Assembly: GCF_019084075.1 (NCBI RefSeq)
Contig: NZ_JAHREN010000001.1
Location: 1,647,501-1,711,500, forward strand
Length of the DNA stretch: 64,000 nucleotides
Direction: 5' to 3'
Source: Siccirubricoccus sp. G192
GTDB lineage: Bacteria > Pseudomonadota > Alphaproteobacteria > Acetobacterales > Acetobacteraceae
In this document: piece after piece, positions 11,012-19,143 of the stretch
How the letters are laid out: every line of letters begins with the position of its first letter
Position numbering within the stretch: the first letter of the stretch is position 1
Program-made: the position numbers and the translations under genes
The notes under the pieces: generated by a model
Told to the model about the DNA's origin: nothing
Database searches by the model: none
Seen by the model: only the letters and a program-made list of their open reading frames with translations

Positions 11012-12415
11012 ATGGCCGCTACCGCCGACCACAAGGTGAAGGATCTCTCTTTGGCCGATTGGGGCCGCAAGGAGATCGCCATGGCCGAGGACGAGATGCC
11101 CGGCCTGATGGCGGTGCGCCGCGAATACGGGCCGAGCCAGCCGCTGAAGGGCGCCCGCATCGCCGGCTGCCTGCACATGACCATCCAGACCGCGGTGCTG
11201 ATCGAGACGCTGAAGGCGCTCGGCGCCGATGTCCGCTGGAGCAGCTGCAACATCTTCTCGACCCAGGACCATGCCGCGGCCGCCATCGCCGCCACCGGCA
11301 CGCCGGTCTTTGCCGTGAAGGGCGAGACGCTGCCGGAATATTGGGACTACGTGCAGCGGACCCTGGAATGGAGCGACGGTGGCGAGCCGAACATGATCCT
11401 GGACGATGGCGGCGACATGACGCTGCTGGTCCATTACGGACTGCGCGCCGAGCAGGGCGACACCGGCTTCCTCGACAAGCCGACCAATGAGGAGGAGGAG
11501 GTCTTCTTCGCCCTCATCAAGGATTGCCTGAAGACGAAGAAGGGCTGGTTCGCGCGCCTCGCCGCCAGCATCAAGGGCGTGTCGGAGGAGACGACGACGG
11601 GCGTGCACCGCCTGTATCAGATGGCGAGGGAGGGTAAGCTCCTATTCCCCGCCATCAACGTCAATGACAGCGTCACCAAGAGCAAATTCGACAACCTCTA
11701 TGGCTGCCGCGAATCCCTGGTGGACGGCATCCGCCGCGGCACCGACGTGATGATGGCGGGCAAGATCGCCATGGTCGCGGGCTTCGGCGATGTCGGCAAG
11801 GGCAGCGCCGCCAGCCTGCGCAACGCCGGTTGCCGCGTGATGGTGAGCGAGGTCGACCCGATCTGCGCGCTCCAGGCCGCGATGGAGGGCTATGAGGTGG
11901 TGACCATGGAGGATGCCGCGCCGCGCGCCGACATCTTCGTCACCGCGACCGGCAATGTGGACGTGATCACCATGGACCACATGCGGGCCATGAAGCACCG
12001 CGCCATCGTCTGCAACATCGGCCATTTCGACAGCGAGATCCAGGTGGCCGCGCTGAAGAACCACAAGTGGCACAACGTGAAGCCGCAGGTGGACGAGGTG
12101 GAATTCCCCGATGGCAAGCGGATCATCCTGCTCTCCGAGGGCCGCCTGGTGAATCTCGGCAATGCCACGGGCCACCCGAGCTTCGTGATGTCCGCCAGCT
12201 TCACCAACCAGACCCTGGCGCAGATCGAACTCTGGGCGAATCCCGGCAAGTACGAGAAGAAGGTCTATGTGCTGCCGAAGCACCTGGACGAGAAGGTGGC
12301 GGCGCTGCACCTGGAGAAGGTGGGCGCCAGGCTGACCAAGCTGACCGCGCAGCAGTCCAGCTATATCGGCGTGGACCAGCAGGGGCCGTTCAAGGCCGAG
12401 CAGTACCGGTACTGA
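11012..12415 (+). CDS. ahcY: S-adenosylhomocysteine hydrolase
   Basis: 467 residues from [22 protein letters not shown], matching the family start; in-frame codons upstream are not conserved in look. It hydrolyses S-adenosylhomocysteine to adenosine and homocysteine, relieving product inhibition of methyltransferases. Family blocks are [46 protein letters not shown], the NAD-binding [13 protein letters not shown], and the C-terminal FKAEQYRY. The length includes the insertion usual in proteobacterial enzymes. A palindromic operator candidate lies upstream and a strong hairpin downstream, so it is probably transcribed alone. Confidence 0.97.
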   Translation: MAATADHKVKDLSLADWGRKEIAMAEDEMPGLMAVRREYGPSQPLKGARIAGCLHMTIQTAVLIETLKALGADVRWSSCNIFSTQDHAAAAIAATGTPVFAVKGETLPEYWDYVQRTLEWSDGGEPNMILDDGGDMTLLVHYGLRAEQGDTGFLDKPTNEEEEVFFALIKDCLKTKKGWFARLAASIKGVSEETTTGVHRLYQMAREGKLLFPAINVNDSVTKSKFDNLYGCRESLVDGIRRGTDVMMAGKIAMVAGFGDVGKGSAASLRNAGCRVMVSEVDPICALQAAMEGYEVVTMEDAAPRADIFVTATGNVDVITMDHMRAMKHRAIVCNIGHFDSEIQVAALKNHKWHNVKPQVDEVEFPDGKRIILLSEGRLVNLGNATGHPSFVMSASFTNQTLAQIELWANPGKYEKKVYVLPKHLDEKVAALHLEKVGARLTKLTAQQSSYIGVDQQGPFKAEQYRY

Positions 12416-12426
12416 GCCTCCTTTCG

Positions 12427-12456
12427 CACCGCGGCGGCTGGGCTGCCGCCGCGGTG
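12427..12456 (+). terminator. Hairpin downstream of ahcY
   Basis: Perfect 12-bp arms CACCGCGGCGGC and GCCGCCGCGGTG around a 6-base loop, beginning 12 bp after the ahcY stop, without a T tract. A second, weaker stem (GGCCCGCC at 12483 with GGCGGGCC at 12500) follows and could serve the convergent gene at 12526. Confidence 0.6.
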
Positions 12457-12525
12457 TGGCCTGCCTCCCTATCCACGATGCCGGCCCGCCCTTCCCTTCG
12501 GCGGGCCGCCCCAGTCTTCACCCCG

Positions 12526-12885
12526 CTATTGGGGGTTCTGCCCGGTCCGCCCACGCCAGATCCAGCTGGGCGGGTCGCTGGCAGGGAAGGATTGCTCGGA
12601 TGCCATGTCCACCGCATCCGCCGCCGGGGCGCCCCCGGCCTGCCCTTCCAGGATCATGCGCGCCCGCCGCAGCACCTCCGCGATCAGCGCCGAATGCATC
12701 TCGGACAGATGCTGCTCGACCGCATCCTCGGCAACGGTGGCGCAGGTGCAGAAAGCCTTCAGGACGGCGCTCGCCGCGAGGTCTTCCAGCTCGGCGGAAG
12801 GCGTCTCGGACCGCCAGCGCAGCGCGAGCCTTGCCGCCGAATCGAGCTTCTCGTTGCTGATGGGGTCGTCATATTCATGTGTCAC
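12526..12885 (-). CDS. Small hypothetical protein with EQSFPASDP tail
   Basis: 119 residues from a GTG (VTHEYDDPISNEKLD...) preceded by GGGAG. The first 80 residues look helical (LAASAVLKAFCTCATVAEDAVEQHL). The C-terminus carries SEQSFPASDPPSW, a short motif that recurs at the ends or starts of many small uncharacterised proteobacterial proteins. Function unknown. It is convergent with ahcY and not in an evident operon. Confidence 0.55.
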   Translation of the reverse strand: MTHEYDDPISNEKLDSAARLALRWRSETPSAELEDLAASAVLKAFCTCATVAEDAVEQHLSEMHSALIAEVLRRARMILEGQAGGAPAADAVDMASEQSFPASDPPSWIWRGRTGQNPQ

Positions 12886-13053
12886 GCGAACGGCTCCCTG
12901 ATCCGGTCCCGGCTGCCGGAGCCGGGCTCCGGCCGGATTCGCTGAACGGCAGCCGTCCATGCGCTCCGCCACGGCCTTGCAGATCGGGGCGGTGGCACGC
13001 ACCGGCAAGGCCCGTAGCCACGCAGTCCCGGCCCGCCCCCGGGCGAAGCCGGG

Positions 13054-13736
13054 TCAGCCCGGCCCAGCGGGCCGCGTGGCTGCGATGGCCGCCAGCAGCG
13101 CGGCCAGCAGCGCTCCCGTGGCGGGAAACATCAGCGCGGCATGGCCGAATTGCACCTCAAGCACCCCACCGAGGCCCGCGCCGGCGGTCAGCGCCGTCCA
13201 GGCCGCAAGCTGCGGCACCCAGGCCCAGCGTGGACCACGGCCCGCCAGCGCCGCCACCAGCGCCTGGCCGGTGCGGGTCAGCGTGCCGGTGACGAAGGTG
13301 ATGCCCCCCACCCCCGGCAGGGCCGTGTTCAGCATGCCCATCGCCGGCACCATGGCGAAGGCGGCCGGTGGCAGTTCCGAAGGCCCCCCCCGCCCGGCAG
13401 CAGCAGCGCCGCATGCAGCAGCACCGCCACCATGCCGAGGACCGCGGCGCTGTGCCATCGCCCCGCCAGCAGGCCGAGCGTGGCGCCCGCCACCGCCCCC
13501 GCCGCGAAAAGCCCCACCACCGCGGCCAGCTCCTCCGCCCGCCCCGTCTGATGCCCGGCCAGGGCGAGGCCGAGCAGGGTGCTGGTGCCGCTCATGAAGC
13601 TGACGAAGAGCTCGTGCAGGCGGAGCCAGCCGATGCCGTCGACGCAGCCGGCCAGGACCACCAGCGGCACCGCCACCCATTGGGCCCCGGCTCCGCCCCC
13701 GCCCTCGCCGCGCCCGGTGCCCGCCTGCTCTGCCAT
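13054..13736 (-). CDS. DUF1275 (YoaK-like) membrane protein, frameshifted
   Basis: The N-terminal half (MAEQAGTGRG...QWVAVPLVVLAGCVDGIGWLRL, FVSFMSGTSTLLG) and the C-terminal half (AMVPAMGMLNTALPG, ITFVTGTLTRTGQAL) are in different frames and meet at a run of eight C at 13384-13391. Together they give about 227 residues with several hydrophobic segments, the size and motif order (FMSGN/TGT) of the DUF1275 inner-membrane family, whose function is unknown. Unlike most breaks in this window, the length needs one base more or two fewer. It is divergent from the TRAP binding protein gene. Confidence 0.7.
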
Positions 13737-13811
13737 CCACTTCCCCCATCCCGGGCTTCCCTCGTTGCGCTGCCTGGATTAGATGCGCGTCTCCTTCGGG
13801 GAGACACCGCC

Positions 13812-14900
13812 ATGAACCGTCGTGCCCTGCTGGGCGCCGCGGCCGCCGCCACGCCGGCCGCCCTCGCCACGCCCGCCCTCGCGCAATCGAACCCGGAGGT
13901 GCGGTGGCGCATCTCCTCGGCCTTTCCGCGCAACCTCGATGTGTTGTTCGGCACCGGCGAGAATATCGCGAAGCGGGTCGCGGCGCTGACCGACAACCGC
14001 TTCCAGATCCGCTTCTTCCCGGCCGGCGAGATCGTCCCCGGCTTCCAGGTGCTGGATGCCGTGCAGGGCGGCACGCTGGAGGGTGGGCATACTCCGGTCT
14101 ATTACTACACCGGCAAGGATCCCTCCTTCGCCTTCTTCACTGCCATGCCCTTCGGGCTGAATGCCCGGCAGAACCTGGCCTGGATGCAGTATGGCGGCGG
14201 CAACGAACTGGCGGCGGAGCTGTTCCGGGACTACAACATCGTGGGCTTCCCGGCCGGCGATACCGGCGCCCAGATGGGCGGCTGGTTCCGCAACGAGATC
14301 AAAAGCCTGGACGACCTCAAGGGCCTGAAATTCCGCATCGCCGGCCTGGCCGGCGAGGTCTTCCAGCGCCTCGGCGCCGTGCCGACCCAGATCGCCGCTG
14401 CCGATATCTACCCGTCGCTGGAGCGCGGCACGCTGGATGCGGTGGAATTCGTCGGCCCGCATGACGACGAGAAGCTCGGCTTCGTCCGCGTCGCCCGCAA
14501 TTACTATGCGCCGGGCTTCTGGGAGGCCGGGGCGCATCTGCACCTCATCCTCGGCCAGCGCGCCTTCGAGGCGCTGCCCGCCGCCTACAAGGCCGCCCTC
14601 GAAGTGGCCTGCGGCGAGGCGAACAGCGATATGCTGGCCCGCTACGACCACCTGAACCCGCAGGCGCTGCGCCGCCTGGTGGCGGCCGGCGCGCAGCTCC
14701 GCTTCTGGCCGCGCGACATCATGCAGGCCGCCTGGCGCGAGGCGCATGGCCTCTACGACGAGATGTCCAGCCGCAACGAGCGCTTCAAGAAGATCTGGAC
14801 CGCCTACCGCGCCTATCGCGACGAGGAATACCAGTGGTTCCGCGTTGCCGAGAGCAGCTTCGACAATTTCGCCTTCCCGGCGGCCGCCCAGGCACGCTGA
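13812..14900 (+). CDS. TRAP transporter substrate-binding protein (DctP/TakP-like)
   Basis: 362 residues from MNRRALLGAAAAATPAALATPALA, an export signal with an RR pair that may be Tat type. The mature part has family features: EVRWRISSAFPRNLDVLFGTGENIA, a ligand region around GLNARQNLAWMQYGGG, and the helix-turn DLKGLKFRIAGLAGEVFQRLGA that marks DctP proteins. The YYYTGKDPSFAFF and ALERGTLDAVEFVGPHDDEKLG blocks resemble the 2-oxoacid (TakP) branch, so a keto-acid ligand is a guess. No TRAP membrane subunits lie nearby, so it is an orphan here. Confidence 0.85.
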   Translation: MNRRALLGAAAAATPAALATPALAQSNPEVRWRISSAFPRNLDVLFGTGENIAKRVAALTDNRFQIRFFPAGEIVPGFQVLDAVQGGTLEGGHTPVYYYTGKDPSFAFFTAMPFGLNARQNLAWMQYGGGNELAAELFRDYNIVGFPAGDTGAQMGGWFRNEIKSLDDLKGLKFRIAGLAGEVFQRLGAVPTQIAAADIYPSLERGTLDAVEFVGPHDDEKLGFVRVARNYYAPGFWEAGAHLHLILGQRAFEALPAAYKAALEVACGEANSDMLARYDHLNPQALRRLVAAGAQLRFWPRDIMQAAWREAHGLYDEMSSRNERFKKIWTAYRAYRDEEYQWFRVAESSFDNFAFPAAAQAR

Positions 14901-14963
14901 CGGTGGCCGGATGGCGGGGAGGGCGTTATAGCCGGCCCCGCCATACCGGAGTTGCCCCCCTCC

Positions 14964-15767
14964 ATGGACCTTGCCGCCTTGCTCTCCGCGCTTCTCATGG
15001 GTGTGGTGGAGGGCCTGACCGAATTCCTGCCGATCTCCTCCACCGGCCACCTGATCCTGCTGGGGGAGCTGATCGGCTTCCGCGGCCCGCCGGGCAAGGC
15101 CTTCGAGATCTCCATCCAGCTCGGCGCCATCCTCGCCGTGGTCTGGATCTACCGGCACCTGCTGCTGGACCTGGCGCGCGGCCTGTGGCGCCCGGGGCGG
15201 GAGCGCTTCTATGTCAGCAACCTGGCGCTGGCCTTCCTGCCCGCCATGGTGCTCGGCGCCACCCTGCACAAGCCGATCACCGAGCTGCTGTTCAACCCCT
15301 GGGTCGTCTGCATCGCGCTGATCCTGGGCGGCGTGGCGATCATCGCGATCGAGCGGCTGCGGCCCGCCCCCACCATCCATTCGGTGCCGGAGATCGGCCC
15401 GCTGACGGCGCTGCTGGTCGGCTTCGGCCAAGCCCTGGCGATGATCCCCGGCACCTCACGCTCCGGCGCCACCATCATCACCGCGCTGCTGCTCGGCGTG
15501 GACCGGCGGGTGGCGGCGGAATTCAGCTTCGTCCTGGCCATCCCGACCATGCTGGCGGCCACCGCCTACAGCCTGTTCAAGGCGCGGGCGGAGCTGGAAT
15601 GGGCGGGGCTCGGGCAGATCGCGCTGGGTTTCGCGGCCGCCTTCCTGGTGGCGCTGCTCACGGTGCGGGCGGTGCTGGCGGTGATCGGCCGCATCGGCTT
15701 CACCCCCTTCGGCTGGTATCGGATCGGGCTCGGCGTGCTGATGCTGGCCTGGCTGACGCTGCATTAG
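14964..15767 (+). CDS. uppP: Undecaprenyl-diphosphatase
   Basis: 267 residues with about eight hydrophobic segments. The two family signatures are EGLTEFLPISSTGHLIL (about residues 16-32) and MIPGTSRSGATI. The enzyme removes a phosphate from undecaprenyl diphosphate at the outer face of the inner membrane, recycling the carrier for peptidoglycan synthesis; it also gives bacitracin resistance. CCGGAG lies about 11 bp before the ATG. A TTG four codons upstream is too close to this site. Its stop overlaps the convergent dehydratase by 4 bp. Confidence 0.94.
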   Translation: MDLAALLSALLMGVVEGLTEFLPISSTGHLILLGELIGFRGPPGKAFEISIQLGAILAVVWIYRHLLLDLARGLWRPGRERFYVSNLALAFLPAMVLGATLHKPITELLFNPWVVCIALILGGVAIIAIERLRPAPTIHSVPEIGPLTALLVGFGQALAMIPGTSRSGATIITALLLGVDRRVAAEFSFVLAIPTMLAATAYSLFKARAELEWAGLGQIALGFAAAFLVALLTVRAVLAVIGRIGFTPFGWYRIGLGVLMLAWLTLH

Positions 15768-16721
15768 GCCGCCGCCACGCTCCCCGGATCGCAATTGCCG
15801 CCGCAGACCAGCACGCCGACCCGCGCCCCCCGGCGGCGGCGCCCAGACGCCCGAGAGCAGCGCCGCCAGCGCCGTTGCGCCGCCGGGCTCGGCCACCAGC
15901 CGGGCGGCCTCCCACAGCAGGCGCTGGGCGGCGCGGATGGCCGCATCCGGCACCAGCACCGCCGCCGCCACATGCCGGCGCGCCACCTGGAACATCAGCG
16001 CCCCCACCTGCCGCGCGCCGAGGCTGTCCGCCGCCAGCCCGCCGACCGGCGCCGGCACCGGCCTGCCCTCGCGCAGCGCGGTGGCAAGCGCCGGGCAACC
16101 TTCCGGCTCCACGCTGACCACCTGCGTCCCGCCGCCGGCATGCCAGGCGGCGATGCCGCCGATCAGCCCGCCGCCGCCCGTTGCCACCAGCAGATGCGTG
16201 AGGTCCGGCGCATCGGCCGCGAATCCCAGGGCCACCGTGCCCTGGCCCGCCAGCACCTCGGGCTGGTCATAGGCATGCACCAGGGCGGCGCCGGTCTCGG
16301 CGGCGCGGGCCTCGCTGGCCTGGCGGGCCTCGTCATAGGCGGCGCCGCCCACCACCAGCCGGGCGCCATAGGCCTCGATCCGCGCCCGCTTCGCCGCCCC
16401 GGTGATCTCCGGCACGAAGATCTCCGCTGGCACCCGGAGCGCCCGTGCCGCATAGGCCACCGCGGCACCATGGTTGCCGCCCGAGGCGGCGATGACCCCC
16501 GCCGCCGGCAAGGGCACCGCGAGCATGCGGTTGAAGGCGCCGCGCGGCTTGAAGCTGCCGGCGGCCTGGAGAAGTTCCAGCTTCAAAACAACGTCATGGC
16601 CGAGGCCGAGATCGGCGCCGGCCAGCCGCAGCAGCGGCGTCCGCCGGACATGCGGCGCGATGCGGGCCGCGGCGGCGCTGATGTCGGCGCGGGTGACGGG
16701 CAGGGGCTCGGGTTCATGCAT
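15764..16721 (-). CDS. PLP-dependent threonine dehydratase/serine racemase-like enzyme, frameshifted
   Basis: About 319 residues after correction, from MHEPEPLPVTRADI. The PLP lysine is in GSFKPRGAFNRML, and ASGGNHGAAVAYAA and VATGGGGLIGGIAAW (phosphate-binding glycine loop) are the other fold-type II signatures. The last about 20 codons (RVGVLVCGGNCDPGSVAAA) are in another frame. The break is a six-C run at 15826-15831 where five are expected. No C-terminal ACT domain, so it is the catabolic/unregulated type. The product would be 2-oxobutyrate from threonine, or D-serine; the sequence does not decide. It is divergent from hprK. Confidence 0.8.
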
Positions 16722-16825
16722 GGCCGGCCCGAGGTCGCACGCGGCGCCGGGCGGTGCAACCGCCGGTCTCTTGGAAGGCCGCGGGGATTCTGCCATGGTT
16801 CGCCGCCTTTGCGGTTGCAGCCGGA

Positions 16826-17278
16826 ATGTTGATCCATGCCAGCTCTGCCGCCCGCGGGGCGGATGCCGTGCTGTTCCTGGGTCCGCCCGGAGCGGGTAAG
16901 TCCGATCTCGTGCTGCGGCTGATGCAGCAGGGCTGGCGGCTGGTGGCGGATGACCAAGTCCGGCTACAGGCCGAGGAAGGGTCGCTTCGCGCCGAGGCGC
17001 CGGCGGCCCTGCTCGGCCTGCTGGAGGTCCGCGGCCTTGGCATCTTCGCCGGCCTGCCGGTGGCAGCGCCGGTGCCCACCCTTCGCCTTGTCGTCCATCT
17101 GGAGGATCGCGCCGCCGTGCCTCGCCTGCCGCAACCCGCGACCTGGTCCTGTGCCGGCATCGCCCTTCCGGCGGTGGTGCTGCATGCCTTCGATGCCGCC
17201 ACCCCGGCCAAGCTCGGCCTCGCCCTCGATGCGGTGACTGGCCGGGCCAGCCAGCGCGCCGGGGCCTTCGCGCCATGA
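16826..17278 (+). CDS. hprK: HPr kinase/phosphorylase, short alphaproteobacterial form
   Basis: 150 residues from MLIHASSAARGADAVLFLG. A GTG 24 codons upstream is possible but the extra residues are hydrophobic and not family-like. The P-loop is GPPGAGKS (residues 19-26), followed by RLVADDQVRLQAEEG. Only the catalytic C-terminal domain of Gram-positive HprK is present, as is normal in alphaproteobacteria. It phosphorylates HPr on a serine (HPr lies 1.5 kb downstream), linking PTS state to metabolism. The rapZ start overlaps its stop by 4 bp (ATGA). Confidence 0.9.
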   Translation: MLIHASSAARGADAVLFLGPPGAGKSDLVLRLMQQGWRLVADDQVRLQAEEGSLRAEAPAALLGLLEVRGLGIFAGLPVAAPVPTLRLVVHLEDRAAVPRLPQPATWSCAGIALPAVVLHAFDAATPAKLGLALDAVTGRASQRAGAFAP

Positions 17279-18309
17279 CGCCGCCGCCCCGACCTGGCCC
17301 CGCCCGACAGCCGCCCCGGCCCATGGTGCTGGTCACCGGCCTCTCCGGCGCCGGCAAGGCCTCGATCCTGCGGGTGCTGGAGGATCTCGGCTTCGAGACC
17401 GTGGACAACCCGCCGCTCGGCGTGCTGGAGGAGCTGGTGGGCGACGGTACACTGCCGCTCGCCGCCGGCATCGATACCCGGACCCGCGGCTTCGACCCGG
17501 AACAGGCGCTCGCCACCCTGGCCCGGCTGCGGCGCCGCCCCGAGATCGCCGTCTCGCTGGTCTATGCCTCGGCCGAGGAGCCGGTGCTGCTGCGCCGCTT
17601 CACCGAGACCCGCCGGCGCCACCCGCTGGCCCCCGGCGGCTCGCTCGGCAACCGCGTGGCCGATGGCATCCGGCGGGAGCGGGCGCTGCTGGAGCCGCTG
17701 GCGGTGGCGGCGGACCTGCTGATCGACACCTCCGACCTGCCGCTGCCGGCGCTGCGCCGCATGATCGAGGGGCATTTCCGGCCGGAAGGGGCGCCCGGCC
17801 TCTCCATCCTGGTGCAGAGCTTCGCCTTCCCGCGCGGCCTGCCGCGCGAGGCGGACCTGGTCTTCGACGTGCGCTTCCTGCGCAACCCGCATTACGACCC
17901 GGTGCTGAAGCCCCTGACCGGGCAGGACCCGGCGGTGGCCGCCCATGTGGAGGCGGACCCCGGATTCGCGGGGTTCTGGACCCGGTTGACCGGCTTCCTC
18001 GATCCGCTCTTGCCCCGCTACGTGGCAGAGGGCAAGAAGTACCTCACGGTCGCGTTAGGGTGCACGGGGGGACGGCACAGATCGGTCCTTGTGGCGGAGC
18101 GTCTGGCGAACCATCTTCGGCAACTGGGCTGGCGTGCGGATGTGACCCATCGGGAACTCGGCTCCGAACGTGACCTGCCGTCGGACCCTGGCGGTCCGGA
18201 TGCCGAGGGCCGCAGCCAGGGCCCCGGCACCTGTCCTGCAGCCGCCCAGCCTGTCACCACCCATACTGGCAAGCCTGAGGGTCTGGAGGCCCTGTCGCGC
18301 ATCCCATGA
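17275..18309 (+). CDS. rapZ: RNase adapter protein RapZ family nucleotide-binding protein
   Basis: 344 residues. Walker A is GLSGAGKAS near the N-terminus. The C-terminal family block GCTGGRHRSVLVAERLA is intact. RapZ in enterobacteria binds GlcN6P and RNA and presents an sRNA to RNase E. In alphaproteobacteria it sits in the PTS operon and its role is less clear. The last about 45 residues after RELGSERDLPSDP are a Pro/Gly-rich tail beyond the usual end. It overlaps hprK and the EIIA gene by 4 bp at each side, so it is in the middle of a tight operon. Confidence 0.92.
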   Translation: MTPPPRPGPARQPPRPMVLVTGLSGAGKASILRVLEDLGFETVDNPPLGVLEELVGDGTLPLAAGIDTRTRGFDPEQALATLARLRRRPEIAVSLVYASAEEPVLLRRFTETRRRHPLAPGGSLGNRVADGIRRERALLEPLAVAADLLIDTSDLPLPALRRMIEGHFRPEGAPGLSILVQSFAFPRGLPREADLVFDVRFLRNPHYDPVLKPLTGQDPAVAAHVEADPGFAGFWTRLTGFLDPLLPRYVAEGKKYLTVALGCTGGRHRSVLVAERLANHLRQLGWRADVTHRELGSERDLPSDPGGPDAEGRSQGPGTCPAAAQPVTTHTGKPEGLEALSRIP

Positions 18310-18811
18310 TCGGACTCGTTCTTGTGACCCACGGCCGGCTGGCTGAGGAGCTTCGCCTCGCCATGGAACATGTCGTGGGTCCGCAACGCGCGGTTGCGAC
18401 CGTCTGCATCGGCCCCGATGACGACATGGAGGGCCGCCGGCAGGAGATCCGCGAAAGCATCGCCGCGGTCGACCAGGGCGACGGCGTCGTGGTGCTGACC
18501 GACATCCTGGGGGGGCACGCCCTGCAACCTGGCGGTCTCGCTGGCCGACCGGAAGACGGTCGACGTCATCGCCGGGGTGAACCTGCCGCTGCTGGTCAAG
18601 ATGGCGAAGATCCGCTCCTCCGAGCCGCTGGCCGAGGCGGTGGACCATGCCGCCGCGGCCGGGCGCAAATACATTGCCGCCGCCAGCGACATTCCGAACG
18701 GTGCCGCAAGGCCGAATGGCGGCGACCGGACGGCCGGCGGCACGGCGGCCGGCGACGGGATACGCAACGACACTGCGGCCAATGAGGAGCCGGGGGGGCA
18801 ACGCGAAATGA
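18306..18811 (+). CDS. PTS EIIA component, mannose-type fold (frameshifted)
   Basis: Starts MIGLVLVTHGRLAEELRLAMEHV; the histidine in VTHG is the expected phosphorylation site. The frame is lost at a run of seven G (18509-18515). With six it continues TDILGGTPCNLAVSLADRKTVDVIAGVNLPLLVKMAK, the classical EIIA-Man sequence. After that the frame stays open into HPr unless a second seven-G run (18792-18798) is also one base long. With six G it ends NAK-stop, its TGA overlapping the HPr ATG. I give the coordinates of this second reading. It is the likely terminal phosphate acceptor of the regulatory PTS, as no sugar permease is nearby. Confidence 0.85.
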
Positions 18812-19143
18812 GCATTCCAGGAAGCAGCGCCATGGGGACCGCCGGCAACGGTTGCGGCTGTGATCCCTCCGGCATGGTGCTGCGGCAAACCATCAGGATC
18901 AGGAACTCGCGCGGCCTGCATGCCCGCGCCGCGGCCAAGCTGGTGACGCTGGCGGAGCGCTATTCCGCCTGCCTCAGCGTCTCCCGCGACGGCCAGACGG
19001 TGCCGGCCTGCTCCATCATGGGGCTGATGATGCTGGGCGCTGGGCCGGGCAGCGAGATCGTCATCGAGGCCGAGGGCTGGGACGCCAAGGAAGCGCTTGA
19101 TGCGGTCGCCGGCCTGGTCGAGGCCGGCTTCCATGAAGACTGA
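18808..19143 (+). CDS. Phosphocarrier protein HPr
   Basis: 111 residues from MSIPGSSAMGTAGNGCG, or 89 from the inner MVLRQTIRIRN at 18874, which is nearer the usual HPr size. His is in NSRGLHARAAAKLV (the EI-dependent site) and the HprK serine in CSIMGLMMLGAG. HPr takes phosphate from EI and passes it to EIIA. No stop in its own frame separates it from EIIA in the sequence as given, so a fused EIIA-HPr is formally possible. The ATGA arrangement after correcting one G run argues for two proteins. Its stop overlaps the ptsI start by 11 bp. Confidence 0.88.
   Translation: MSIPGSSAMGTAGNGCGCDPSGMVLRQTIRIRNSRGLHARAAAKLVTLAERYSACLSVSRDGQTVPACSIMGLMMLGAGPGSEIVIEAEGWDAKEALDAVAGLVEAGFHED

Noticed and set aside
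18306..19143. Annotating a definite EIIA-HPr fusion protein
   Set aside because: It depends on the length of a seven-G run in a sequence where such runs are repeatedly one base too long; two overlapped genes fit the operon better.
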